A stretch of 64,000 nucleotides of DNA from NCBI RefSeq assembly GCF_963664075.1, contig NZ_OY760916.1:3741001-3805000 (forward strand), in the 5' to 3' direction. Numbering within the stretch: position 1 is the stretch's first letter; every line of letters starts with the position of its first letter. This document shows, one piece after another, positions 53,753 through 62,533 of this stretch. This stretch comes from an uncultured Desulfobulbus sp. Its GTDB lineage: Bacteria > Desulfobacterota > Desulfobulbia > Desulfobulbales > Desulfobulbaceae. The notes under the pieces were generated by a model that was not told where the DNA came from, did no database searches, and saw nothing but the letters and a program-made list of their open reading frames with translations. The translations under genes and the position numbers were made by a program.

Positions 53753-53783
53753 AAAAAAAAGCCCTCTCGCTTCCGAGAAGGCT
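53753..53783 (-). terminator. Probable terminator facing the darTG operon
   Basis: A stem of AGCC-TCTCG / CGAGA-GGCT with one mismatch and a 4-base loop. On the minus strand it is followed by eight T. It lies about 100 bases after the darG stop. The plus-strand side also has four T, so it may act in both directions. Confidence 0.65.
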
Positions 53784-53878
53784 TTTACGATAATCCTTTG
53801 GGGGCTCGTGGTAGTCAGACGGTTACCTCTCCTTCATCTAATACCCCGCAGAAAAGTGAAGTCGCATACAATTATTAA

Positions 53879-54964
53879 TCAGGTGGCTTGACAAACGTTT
53901 TGGACACTGGCTAATCGACTAAGAGCTAGGTTTATCAGGCGATCATTAAACAGCTTTGATTTACGCCTTGCTGCTTCTTGCCCCCCCGGCCACTTTGTTA
54001 AGCATTCCTTAATTCCGTCGATTGTTGCAACACATTTTTCTTTATGAATCAACCAGTCAACAGTTGCCAACAGCTCCATCCCTAAAGGAGACTCGAAACC
54101 ATCAATCACGCCAAGGGTATGTTTTAATGCCTTTATATATGGCTTAACCTCTCCCCCGTTTAAATACAGATGGAGCATATCTTTCTTTTTATCATCAAAC
54201 CAGATAACCTCCATTGGCCCAGCATCAGCAATCCTTTTGTTACAATGTAGATAGCTTCCATCCAACGAATTCAGTAAATGATTTAGCCTATTAGCATAAG
54301 GACCAAACTTATTCGCTTCGAAGCGTAAATCCAAAGGATTGTCTTCAGCAAACTCATTAACACTTCGTTCAAGGAACCATGCAAGTTTTTGGATTTCAAG
54401 CAGCGAACATTCGATACCCAATACCCAATACTGACGAATAATTTCAGCTATCAGAGCCCGAGCAGGTGTCAGCTTTTCAACACCAGATTTTTTTGCAACA
54501 TTCTGATATTTACGTGTTGGTTCAAAAACTAATATTTCAACACCAGAAATATCAGACAAATTATTTTCAATCTCTTTTCTTACTAACTGCCAATCAAGAC
54601 CACCGTTCCCACAACCCAGCGGGGGGATCGCTATTGATTTTACCTGGTTTTCGAGTATAAATTTACGGAGTTCTTTAAGACCAGCGGTTACCCATTCAAC
54701 TTTAGCTCGATTTCTCCAGTGTTTTTTTGTTGGAAAATTAACTATCCACTTAGGCCCAAACAGTTTAACATTTTCATGGATAAAGAGATTGCCAACCTGA
54801 ACCCTCTCCTCTTTACAAGCCCTCTCATAATGGATGAAGTTATCCGGAAAGGCTTCTTTGAACATTAAAGCGATACCCTTCCCCATTACCCCGACAGTAT
54901 TTACGGTATTAACTAAAGCTTCAACTTTTGACTTCAGCAAATTACCTTTGACATATCGTATCAT
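53879..54964 (-). CDS. darG: DarG-type macrodomain antitoxin
   Basis: About 361 residues from the ATG that overlaps the darT stop (TAATG at 54966-54962). Residues 1-150 are a macrodomain: KGNLLKSKVEALVNTVNTVGVMGKGIALMFK and IPPLGCGNGGLDW. The C-terminal half (about 165-361) is the second DarG domain, which binds the toxin. DarG removes ADP-ribose from thymidine in DNA and neutralises DarT. The gene order and overlap are those of DarTG modules. Confidence 0.87.
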   Translation of the reverse strand: MIRYVKGNLLKSKVEALVNTVNTVGVMGKGIALMFKEAFPDNFIHYERACKEERVQVGNLFIHENVKLFGPKWIVNFPTKKHWRNRAKVEWVTAGLKELRKFILENQVKSIAIPPLGCGNGGLDWQLVRKEIENNLSDISGVEILVFEPTRKYQNVAKKSGVEKLTPARALIAEIIRQYWVLGIECSLLEIQKLAWFLERSVNEFAEDNPLDLRFEANKFGPYANRLNHLLNSLDGSYLHCNKRIADAGPMEVIWFDDKKKDMLHLYLNGGEVKPYIKALKHTLGVIDGFESPLGMELLATVDWLIHKEKCVATIDGIKECLTKWPGGQEAARRKSKLFNDRLINLALSRLASVQNVCQAT

Positions 54965-55608
54965 TAGCAATACCATCCCGGTTTATAAATAACTTTTATT
55001 TCGAGTCCCTGATCTGATGCAATTTCTGATACAATCTTTTTTTGTTTTTCAGTATAGCAAACTGCACCTATAAATGCAGTGACGGGAACATGATCATGCA
55101 CTAATGCTTCAGCTTGATATCGCTCAAATTTTCCAGGATCATCAGGATCTCTCCTAAAGTCTCGATTTTGCAAAATATGCCAATCGATACTAGATAATTC
55201 ATTCAAGTCACTGAAAAATTCAGCATTAACCAAATAGGCATGCCTATCTGTAAATATAAATTTATGACTCAATGTTTCTAGTTTTCTTAAACTAGAAACA
55301 AAAATAACAATTTCTTCACTCGAGACCTGCGCTACTCCCCCATAACCTGTTTTAATATTAAGCATCATCGGCGTGAAAGGAGTAAAATAAAAGGGAACAT
55401 AATTGCTCAAGGTTCCTCCCGGATCGATATCAACCGACCGATTTTTTCTTCGGTCGATTAACTCAGGATTTCCTATCGTTCGATAACTTGGACACTGAAC
55501 CATAGAATTTCGAGAGTGCATACCGTTCGCAAAAACCCATGCAACATTATCCCGATGGACTATCCTAAAAATCAATGCCTTTTCAGGATTAATCAACTCT
55601 TTATACAT
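54964..55608 (-). CDS. darT: DarT-type DNA ADP-ribosyltransferase toxin
   Basis: 214 residues. FRIVHRDNVAWVFANGMHSRN, YRTIGNPELIDRRKNRSV, GTLSNYVPFYFTPFTPMM and a late EALVHDHVPVTAFIG (catalytic glutamate region) match the DarT (DUF4433) fold. DarT uses NAD to ADP-ribosylate thymidine in single-stranded DNA. With DarG it forms a toxin-antitoxin and anti-phage module. Confidence 0.88.
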   Translation of the reverse strand: MYKELINPEKALIFRIVHRDNVAWVFANGMHSRNSMVQCPSYRTIGNPELIDRRKNRSVDIDPGGTLSNYVPFYFTPFTPMMLNIKTGYGGVAQVSSEEIVIFVSSLRKLETLSHKFIFTDRHAYLVNAEFFSDLNELSSIDWHILQNRDFRRDPDDPGKFERYQAEALVHDHVPVTAFIGAVCYTEKQKKIVSEIASDQGLEIKVIYKPGWYC

Positions 55609-56055
55609 AATTCTTTATCCCCACAACAATTGAGCTACGCACGATTTATTCTTCAAATTTTCTATGCAGGCACAATGGACAAAGACCTACGCGCAAATGA
55701 CCAATTCATATCTCTTTAGGAATGTAGAACGCCGAATTCTGAATCCCTTTAACCAAATTTTCCTCATCTTGTCTCCCCCCAATCCATTGTTGGGCTAATC
55801 TCGTTTGCCATAGGCAGAGCCTGCTCATTATCTATTTTGCCCTGACATCTAGCACTTGGTGAGCTGTAACGCGATTCCCCGAACCGACCTTCTCCACGGT
55901 CCAGCTCCCTTGGGTGCCATAGACAACCCATTTATCCCGGCCAGAGAGGGTTGCACTCTCCATGATGAACTGTTAACCGGTGGCGGCGTTGGTCATTGCA
56001 TCCTGATCTGAGTTGACTCAATTCTGGTTACTGTCTTTTTGCAAGCACCTCTTTT
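55609..56055. other. Region between darT and the HEPN gene
   Basis: About 450 bases. The right part (55832-55963) holds the small remnant frame listed separately. The left part is AT-rich and likely contains the darT promoter and leader. I see no other gene. Confidence 0.4.
55832..55963 (-). pseudogene. Small remnant frame in prophage
   Basis: A 43-residue frame from an ATG at 55963: it begins ESATLSGRDKWVVYGT and ends QVLDVRAK. Upstream sequence in the same frame (MTNAATG then TAA) looks like earlier codons of the same gene broken by a stop, so it may be a truncated phage gene. I do not recognise a family. Confidence 0.3.
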
Positions 56056-56727
56056 TCACCCAACCACAGGCAAATCTTGTCCAGATAGCAATTCAAGAAA
56101 TTTTCTATAGGCCTGGATTGATTCAATCACGATGTCATACCCAAGACGAATTTCAGGAAATTCGGGGTCATCATTCAAATAATTAACATCAATTTTTGGA
56201 TGATCTTGGCAAAATTTTAAAACCTTTTTATGATTATCATTTGATAAATCCAGTTCTCCAGTTGCATGTGCTAAAGCATTTCTCAATCCTGCATATTTCT
56301 TTATTTTACCCCACAAATCAGTAGTGAAAGGGCTCTCTATTTTCGCTGATTTTTTTAAGTATAATTTAGCCCTTTCGACCCCTTTCCCCTTCAAATCATT
56401 AACCTTAAAATCTGCCCCTGTTTTAACTTTCACAAGAAAACATATATAGTTGATATTTTTTTCAAAAATTGAATAGGAAGCTATAAATAGAGACAGCCAC
56501 TGTATAGAGGGAAAGATGTCAAAAAGATAAAAATAATCATCCTGCTCTGACTCCAACAGTTCTTCTCTACCCACTCCCCTTAACTCTTCAATTTTCTTTT
56601 CGATTCTTTCGTTAAAACCTGCTTGCTCTTTTTCAAGTAAATCCCTCGTAAAGCCACAATGCAATTCCATGGTTTCCAGTTCAAAAAACATCCCCACACC
56701 ATCAAATTCATTCACGAGCTTTGTCAT
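56056..56727 (-). CDS. HEPN-like protein (Rx4H motif), possible abortive-infection RNase
   Basis: About 223 residues from the ATG at 56727, with AAGGAGG four bases upstream. Helical throughout, with GLRNALAHATGELDLS carrying RNALAH, which fits the Rx4H catalytic motif of HEPN ribonucleases. Similar proteins serve in defence and toxin-antitoxin modules. It lies 0.45 kb upstream of darT in the prophage. Function is inferred. Confidence 0.55.
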   Translation of the reverse strand: MTKLVNEFDGVGMFFELETMELHCGFTRDLLEKEQAGFNERIEKKIEELRGVGREELLESEQDDYFYLFDIFPSIQWLSLFIASYSIFEKNINYICFLVKVKTGADFKVNDLKGKGVERAKLYLKKSAKIESPFTTDLWGKIKKYAGLRNALAHATGELDLSNDNHKKVLKFCQDHPKIDVNYLNDDPEFPEIRLGYDIVIESIQAYRKFLELLSGQDLPVVG

Positions 56728-56789
56728 CCCCCCTCCTTTCATGCAACACTATTTCAAAGGATCCCATAGCGCTAGATCTTGGCTACATA

Positions 56790-57073
56790 TTATTTCCTCG
56801 GCCGTATATTGCAGGGAATCCCCTTCTCTTTCATCTTTTTCATGGTTTTGAGCCTGGCCCTTTCAAGCTGGGACTCGATATCGTTGTCTCGGTTGACGTA
56901 CCTTTCCATCCAGTCGTCCAGATCGGTGACTTTGATTCGAATAGACCTGGCGCTGATGCGAGCATGGGGCAAGCCATCTTTTATCCATCGGCGAACGGTT
57001 CGGATACTGGTGGATGTGTATTCCCCTGCTTCTTTGGGGGTCTCAGCCAGGCTTTTAGAATTTGATTACTCAT
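56790..57073 (-). pseudogene. Excisionase/AlpA-like helix-turn-helix gene, possibly frameshifted
   Basis: The frame 57065-56790 encodes TPKEAGEYTSTSIRTVRRWI, then KDGLPHARIS and RIKVTDLDDWMERYV, a MerR/excisionase-type HTH that fits a prophage regulator. It has no start codon of its own. The natural start (ATG 57073, overlapping the upstream stop as ATGA) is in another frame and meets it only after a one-base gain in the AAAA at 57053-57056. Either the gene is broken, a sequencing error exists, or slippage occurs here. Confidence 0.55.
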
Positions 57074-57357
57074 GGCTTCGAAGTACCGTCTCCTCGGCTC
57101 CGCTCGATACTTTTAGCCAATTCCTTCATGCTTTGGTGCCGCTTGGGTGGCCTTGGCCTTACGTATAGACTACGAATTCCTCTCGCTTCAATCAACAGTT
57201 CGTTCGCCATTCGCTCGAGGCGCGCGGCCCTTGCTAATTCGACAAAGGCTTGGTCCTCGTCAAAATAACTTTGGCTTGCAGTAAGACTGCCCTTGTCGGT
57301 AGTGGAGTGGTTTTGCTCTTTAGCATCTTTCTGATCGATAGCTTTTTTAGTAGGCAT
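57070..57357 (-). CDS. Hypothetical phage protein
   Basis: 95 residues with AGAAGGAG six bases before the ATG. Helical and charged (FVELARAARLERMANELLIE). Unknown family. Its stop overlaps the next ATG by four bases, giving coupled translation with the HTH gene. Confidence 0.6.
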   Translation of the reverse strand: MPTKKAIDQKDAKEQNHSTTDKGSLTASQSYFDEDQAFVELARAARLERMANELLIEARGIRSLYVRPRPPKRHQSMKELAKSIERSRGDGTSKP

Positions 57358-57438
57358 GGGAGGCTCCTTCTCAAGAGGGCGTTTTTTTATGACTACACTC
57401 GCGTTGTCTCTCTCCCCCCTACTTTACCACCGCCTATC

Positions 57439-57642
57439 CGTAACAGCGTAACACTTTCGATAAAACAAAAAGATGTGCTATGGTCTATCCGTAACCGTTA
57501 CCGTAACGCCAGGCTCAATCCGTAACAGAGCGACCCTTGACCGATTATTTAGCCCTTCCGGTTGTTACGTTACCTTTCCGTTACGTTACGCAAGGCGTTA
57601 CGCCATAAAATGCGGCAATTCCGTGATTGTTACGCTGTTACG
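57439..57642. repeat. Iteron array, candidate replication origin of the prophage
   Basis: Eleven copies of one hexamer. Five are CGTAAC on the left (57439, 57447, 57490, 57502, 57521) and six are its complement GTTACG on the right (57564, 57580, 57585, 57597, 57629, 57637). Several extra CGTTAC variants intervene. The array flips orientation around 57530-57560, and its right end overlaps the last codons of the primase gene. This arrangement fits an origin recognised by the adjacent primase-helicase. Confidence 0.65.
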
Positions 57643-59819
57643 GATAGAACCCCAAGCGCCACCGGTATATACCTGGAAAAAGCCTCATCGAATCGTCTTC
57701 TTTCATATCCTTTGGCTGTCCCTGCATGGCGAAAGCGGAGCGTGGTGCTGCTGATGCCGTACCCTTTCAGCTTGTTGGCCATCTGGCGGGGTGAGATTGA
57801 TTTTCCTCGGTTATAGGTCAACCAGGGCTTTTCGTCGTCTTCACAAAGGGCCCTGATCAGGTCGGCGGTGCTTATCCGGTCTACCTCTTTTGCTTCAAAC
57901 ACCTGCTTGATATCTGCCAGCAGCTCCACCCCGATGGTTTGGGTTGGGCTTTCGTTGCCGGAAAGCTTGATTGCCGCCTTAGTGCCGATCTCAAACCATT
58001 GGTCCCCGGCGACCAGGGCAATAGCCAGGAGTGGTTCCCAGTTGTCCTGTGCCCGGTCGTTCAGGCAGTGTGGCAAAGGCGGTCTGGCCAAGCGCACCTC
58101 TTCGCTGCAATCCTCGGCAAACCTGGCCAGTTTTGAGCGCAGGTTGTTGAACAGGTCCGGTTCGGCGTAACGGAGTCGGTCCACCTCCTCATGAGGCAGT
58201 TTGCGGCGCAGCTCCAGGACCACCGCTCTATCCATGATGGTGTCGGCAACATGGCCGATACCGGCCAGGGCCTTTGCTCCCCAGGTGTTGAACTTGGCCG
58301 GGGTGAAGTTGTCGCCAACGGTGCGGATAACATAGGCCGATTCCCTGGTGTGGCCACTGTTGATGATCCCGCGTAGCTCTTCGTTGTCTTTCATGAAGGC
58401 GTCGGCCTCGTCGATGAGCAAGGTTGGCTTCCATGCGTCAATTGCCCGGTACAATGCTGCAGGTGAAATACTGCTTGCGGTCAATGCCCTGGCCGACAGC
58501 CGCCCCAGAAGAAAGAGCAGCTGCGATTTGCCGCACCGCTTTTCCGGGGCGGTGATGACTGCCAAGGGAGCGACCTGCACCACATCGATAAACCAGGTCA
58601 TGGCTGCCCACAGTGCCACCGCTTGGGCGACCTCATCCGAGCAGACAATGAACCGCTGAATGGCGCTGGCAATATCGGACAGCAGCTCCCCAGGTTCCAC
58701 CGGATCCGGCCACGGCTCCGGCTCATCAAAAGGTAAATCGTTCTCCTCTTTGCCTTTCCCCGCCTCCTTCACTGCCTTGTCCAGGGCAGAGGCCCGCACA
58801 CCCAGGGCCTCGGCCACGGCCTTCCGTTTCTGCTCGTATTCAATGGCAGACAAGCTCGCCAGATAGCGCACCATGGCTTCCGGGTCGTCTTCCCCTGGTT
58901 CGCCCTCTGTGGCCTTCTGCTGGCTGCTGACCGGTTTAGCGTTCTCAAGGGCACATTGTACGGCGCTTGGGCCGTCTTCGTGCCACAGGTCCCAAAAATC
59001 GGCCTTTTTCCCCATATCTGGGATCGCCAGTAAACCACCGACCGATTCGGCGGCAGTAGTGGCGGCCTCGATGCCCGGGTTACTGGTTTTTCCTTCTTTG
59101 CGGTCGTCATCGGCGCAGACAATGATTTTACCCCCTGGATGCTGCTTGCTGATGATCCCGGCAACCTGCACCAGGTTCGAGGCTGAAAAGGCCACCGCCA
59201 CCGGATAACCAGTAGCGGCATTGATGGCGGCAGCTGTGCCCCAGCCTTCAGTCAGGCAGATGATTGCTTCTGGTTCGTTGATCTCACCAAAGATGTAAAA
59301 AAGCCCGGAAACGGTGCTTCCCTTCAAAAACAGTTTGCGACCCTCAGGGCTGATGGTCTGCAGGGAACAGACCTCCCCCGCTTCGTTACACATCGGCGCC
59401 AGTAAAAGGTTACCCTCCTGGCGGAGCCCGAAACCATCCAGGCCCTTCCTGTCAAGGTAGGGGTGCCTTGGGTCTGCGAGTTGAGCCGCTGCCAACCTTC
59501 TCGCGGCCAAAGCTGCCGCGTTGGTCGGTTCCTGTTTACCTTGGCTGCCTCTTTCTTTGCCTGCCTTTCCGTTTGCATGCTTCGGGCAGGTACCATCCGG
59601 CTCGTGCTCAGGCCAGAGCCCACGGATCTGCAAGGCGCTGATAACCTCCTCTTGCGAACAACCAGCCCAGCATTTCACCACCACCTTGCCGTTGTCGCCC
59701 AGGTCAACCGATAAAGAAGGGTTAGTGTCGTCATGGGCCGGGCAATGGCAGGTCCAGCCACCACCGGGCTTTTGTTTGCCACCCAGGGCCTCAGCAATGC
59801 GGTCAACGTATGCTCTCAT
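57630..59819 (-). CDS. Phage primase-helicase (zinc finger, TOPRIM, DUF3631-type ATPase)
   Basis: 729 residues. Zinc-binding CHCPAHDDTNPS and CWAGC at the start, a TOPRIM core (ICLTEGWGTAAAINAATG, IIVCADDD), and an AAA/SF-type ATPase with ITAPEKRCGKSQLLFLLG (Walker A variant) and LLIDEADAF (Walker B) matching DUF3631 domains. It would prime and unwind phage DNA. The iteron array at its 3' end is the likely target. Confidence 0.85.
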   Translation of the reverse strand: MRAYVDRIAEALGGKQKPGGGWTCHCPAHDDTNPSLSVDLGDNGKVVVKCWAGCSQEEVISALQIRGLWPEHEPDGTCPKHANGKAGKERGSQGKQEPTNAAALAARRLAAAQLADPRHPYLDRKGLDGFGLRQEGNLLLAPMCNEAGEVCSLQTISPEGRKLFLKGSTVSGLFYIFGEINEPEAIICLTEGWGTAAAINAATGYPVAVAFSASNLVQVAGIISKQHPGGKIIVCADDDRKEGKTSNPGIEAATTAAESVGGLLAIPDMGKKADFWDLWHEDGPSAVQCALENAKPVSSQQKATEGEPGEDDPEAMVRYLASLSAIEYEQKRKAVAEALGVRASALDKAVKEAGKGKEENDLPFDEPEPWPDPVEPGELLSDIASAIQRFIVCSDEVAQAVALWAAMTWFIDVVQVAPLAVITAPEKRCGKSQLLFLLGRLSARALTASSISPAALYRAIDAWKPTLLIDEADAFMKDNEELRGIINSGHTRESAYVIRTVGDNFTPAKFNTWGAKALAGIGHVADTIMDRAVVLELRRKLPHEEVDRLRYAEPDLFNNLRSKLARFAEDCSEEVRLARPPLPHCLNDRAQDNWEPLLAIALVAGDQWFEIGTKAAIKLSGNESPTQTIGVELLADIKQVFEAKEVDRISTADLIRALCEDDEKPWLTYNRGKSISPRQMANKLKGYGISSTTLRFRHAGTAKGYERRRFDEAFSRYIPVALGVLSVTA

Positions 59820-60088
59820 GGCTCCACCTCATCCGTTGGCGCTACCAGCTGAGCATGGAGCAAATCAACGTGCTCCTGCGCTATATCAGCCAGGAAAAGG
59901 GCTGCCTCAACCGACCGGGCCACATCCCCGGCGTAGACCTCCAGGCTGTTATAATCAGAATCGGCCGCACCGCGTAGAACGCCCAGGATCCCCCGGACCA
60001 TGTACAGCGCCTCAGAGGCCTTGTTGTAGTGATCTTTTGCGTGGGAATCGCTGTGCAGTGTTGAAAAGATGGGCTGATTGGTGATCAT
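59816..60088 (-). CDS. Small phage early protein
   Basis: 90 residues, helical (YNKASEALYMVRGILGVLRG, SVEAALFLADIAQEHVDLL). Overlaps the primase start (ATGA) and the upstream gene by four bases, so it lies within a tightly coupled early operon. No family recognised. Confidence 0.6.
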   Translation of the reverse strand: MITNQPIFSTLHSDSHAKDHYNKASEALYMVRGILGVLRGAADSDYNSLEVYAGDVARSVEAALFLADIAQEHVDLLHAQLVAPTDEVEP

Positions 60089-60465
60089 GGCGCCACCTCC
60101 TCGCTTTCCATGTGTGGTATGGGCAAGGCGGTTTCTTCCGCTCCTCTGCGGGCATATCCAACCAGGGTGTTGATAAATCCGCGTTCGATGTCGGCGTTCT
60201 TCTTTTTCCCCATGGCCGCAAAAATATGATAGATCAGAGGGCTGTCTTCCTGTCCGGGTGTAAGCAGGAACTGCAGCGTCTCCACGGCATAGGCCCCTCC
60301 AATAATTTCATCTTCATATTTGTGACCGGTCGACCGCACATACCACCAGTCTATTTTTTCCCGACCGCGCTTAAGTCGGACAGTGATAAAGGGTAGGTCT
60401 AGGAGGTTGCGCTTTTCTGGTTCTATTGCCGCGATTGCAGGAGTCAGCTTTGCTTCGATTTTCAT
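60085..60465 (-). CDS. Hypothetical phage early protein
   Basis: 126 residues with RNLLDLPFITVRLKRGREKI and a basic profile. The start overlaps the upstream stop (TAATG). No family recognised. Position in the early operon suggests a replication or regulatory role. Confidence 0.6.
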   Translation of the reverse strand: MKIEAKLTPAIAAIEPEKRNLLDLPFITVRLKRGREKIDWWYVRSTGHKYEDEIIGGAYAVETLQFLLTPGQEDSPLIYHIFAAMGKKKNADIERGFINTLVGYARRGAEETALPIPHMESEEVAP

Positions 60466-61121
60466 TACCGGCCCTCCTGCTGCGATTCACGGGGAACCAG
60501 ATCGTAAAATTTGAGGCGGTTTTCTATCGCAGCGTACAGGCCATAGCAGTGATCCCGGTAGCCGATGGCCCGTTGTTCAGACTCCTCAATCAGGTCAGAC
60601 ATAAGCATGGTCGCCCAGTTGACCTGGTTGACACTGATTGTGAATTCTTGCGTCTCTTTGTCTTGACTGGACCAGAGCAAGGTTAAAAGCGTTTTCAGCT
60701 TCTCGATAGGTTCATAGGGTTCTTTCAACTTTTCTCCACCAATGGTCACACCTGGATGCAGCCCCTTCATGAGCTGATCGGTGGTGATAGTGTTACCCTG
60801 AATGACCTTCTGCGGGCTACTCTGTCCCTGGGCAAGCAGGTCACGGTAGTCCATCAGGTGTGCGCGGGAAATGGCCAGCGCCTGGGTGATCAGCTGAGCG
60901 ACGTTGTTCGGGATGCCTTCTTTACCCGCCTTCTTGGCTTTCTTGGTGCGCCGGTGATGCCGGACCCGTTCCAGGGCGACATTAACCAAGGTGATGCTCT
61001 CGGAAATCTGCAGCGCCTTGCGGCATCCGCAAGAGTGGTCAGGGGAGCTGGTGGAAAGATCGGACTGAGTGGAAAGACTGTTTTTGGACGTGCCAGTGGA
61101 GGCACTGGTGGCGTGATGCAT
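60465..61121 (-). CDS. Hypothetical phage early protein
   Basis: 218 residues with AGGAG six bases before the ATG. Ser/Thr-rich N-terminus, basic central part (VRHHRRTKKAKKAGKEG), then helical. First gene of the leftward early operon. The region upstream is a structured leader (see ncRNA). Function unknown. Confidence 0.6.
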   Translation of the reverse strand: MHHATSASTGTSKNSLSTQSDLSTSSPDHSCGCRKALQISESITLVNVALERVRHHRRTKKAKKAGKEGIPNNVAQLITQALAISRAHLMDYRDLLAQGQSSPQKVIQGNTITTDQLMKGLHPGVTIGGEKLKEPYEPIEKLKTLLTLLWSSQDKETQEFTISVNQVNWATMLMSDLIEESEQRAIGYRDHCYGLYAAIENRLKFYDLVPRESQQEGR

Positions 61122-61537
61122 GCTGTTCTCCTGGTGTCGTGGGATATTAAGTCCCTTGCTGCGCTGCTAAACGCAAAAAGGGGCGACTATGTGGGTTAGC
61201 AGACCGGCACCAGGACCGGCAGGGGTTGCCCCCTCCCACACAGCCGCCCCAAAGAGAAGGCAAGCTATGATGCAAACGCACTGCGCCTGTAGTCAGGGCG
61301 TAAAAAAACCGCCGAACTGGAGTTGTGGCGGTGCGTCCGCCTGGTGTTCGGGCTGCTAAACCCGGCAGACGTTTTTTGCGTCTGCGTCCTTATTTTTGCC
61401 GGGAAGTGAGGCAGTTGTCAAGTGTTGTTTGCCCTATGCCGTTCGATGAAGATGGTGGAGTGGTACTAATCCTGCTACGATGGCACCTATTAGCTGTCAG
61501 ATTGTTTAAAAGTAAAACAATAGACACAGGAGACGCC
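61122..61537. other. Structured leader region of the early operon
   Basis: About 415 bases without a gene on either strand. It repeats GCTGCTAAAC-like segments (61158-61171 and 61352-61361) and TTAGCAGACC-type complements, with hairpins and the candidate antisense RNA listed separately. Confidence 0.45.
61302..61400 (-). ncRNA. Candidate C4-like phage antisense RNA
   Basis: On the minus strand, a hairpin (GCAGACG / CGTCTGC, 61365-61385) precedes TTTAGCAGCCCGAACACC and a terminator (ACCGCC / GGCGGT stem, 61308-61332) followed by seven T. Layout and motifs recall P4/P1-type C4/CI RNAs, which bind complementary leader segments. TTTAGCAGC-like segments also recur nearer the early genes. The Rfam assignment has not been tested. 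Confidence 0.38.
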
Positions 61538-62014
61538 ATGTTTGGATTATTTAAGACAACTAAAAAATTCCCTGTCATGAGGCTTGATATGTTCCAGCCA
61601 GCTGGGGAGCAACTGAGCAAGTGGACTGACGTAAAAAGATGCCTCATCAGCTATCTTGATCAAATTGGGTATTGCGGTAAGGAAGATGCTATTGACCACT
61701 ATGAAGAAATTCGCCATGAATTCGAGTGCCAGCTCGACGATCTAAAATACGAAATTAGTGAAATAAAAGAAGATATTCGGGATTCAAAAAAAGAAATAAC
61801 CAGCTTGCGCAAAGATTTGAGAAAATGCAGTGAGGAGCAAGAGCAAAAATACATAGAACGTGACATACAGGATGAGAACGACGCTATTTCTGAAATGTTG
61901 AGCCGAATCAAGAGCATCAACAAGCAGATAACTACACTTAAAGCGGATAAACGAGAACTTGTTATCAATTATGTTAACTGCATGATCCATGGCGATAATT
62001 GGCGCTCACAATGA
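61538..62014 (+). CDS. Coiled-coil hypothetical protein
   Basis: 158 residues from the ATG at 61538 (CACAGGAG upstream). A long heptad-like stretch (LDDLKYEISEIKEDI, KKEITSLRKDLRKCSE, LSRIKSINKQITTLK) forms a coiled coil. It is AT-rich and opposite in strand to its phage neighbours, which suggests a cargo gene. No family recognised. Confidence 0.6.
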   Translation: MFGLFKTTKKFPVMRLDMFQPAGEQLSKWTDVKRCLISYLDQIGYCGKEDAIDHYEEIRHEFECQLDDLKYEISEIKEDIRDSKKEITSLRKDLRKCSEEQEQKYIERDIQDENDAISEMLSRIKSINKQITTLKADKRELVINYVNCMIHGDNWRSQ

Positions 62015-62167
62015 AAAAGCAAGAAATGTTCTGGGAGGCACACCTGTCTTTAGGATCCGATGGTCCTTTTTATCTCATTTATTTTGGCCCGGAAGCAGGG
62101 CAGTTCTCAAGTATTGGTTGATAACTGCCCTGGGCGTGATCAGTTGTTCAGAGTGAGGAAAGGGGCT

Positions 62168-62515
62168 TTACGGAGTTGCTGGTGGAAAGTCCTCTTTGTG
62201 TTCAATAATCCCCCGTTGAGCCTCATGGGCCAACAGGTCGGAATATAGACTAAGAGCACTTAGGGCCTGGTGCAGTCCGCCAACAACTCCAGGTCCAGCA
62301 ATGATGTCGTGCCATTCTCCACAGGTCTCGCAGCGTGGCCGCGCCTGCATCAAGGCGATAAAATCCAATATCTTGGTGATTGTACCAATGGCTGCGTTGT
62401 TGTCCTGGATCTGCTCCAGGTGTTGTCTGGTCTCTTCCGGATCGATACTGAAATCGAAAAAGGCATGATAGCCGCTTTGTTCTTCAGGGAGGTTGTTTGT
62501 TTCGGTCGTTTTCAT
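62168..62515 (-). CDS. Hypothetical phage protein downstream of tape measure
   Basis: 115 residues, acidic, with RPRCETCGEW giving one CxxC. It starts 19 bases after the tape-measure stop. Probably a late or tail-region gene. No family recognised. Confidence 0.55.
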   Translation of the reverse strand: MKTTETNNLPEEQSGYHAFFDFSIDPEETRQHLEQIQDNNAAIGTITKILDFIALMQARPRCETCGEWHDIIAGPGVVGGLHQALSALSLYSDLLAHEAQRGIIEHKEDFPPATP

Positions 62516-62533
62516 AAGATCCTCTTTTGGGGG

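Noticed and set aside
61325..61537. 71-codon N-terminal extension of the coiled-coil protein
   Set aside because: It runs through the hairpins of the candidate antisense RNA; the RBS precedes the ATG at 61538.
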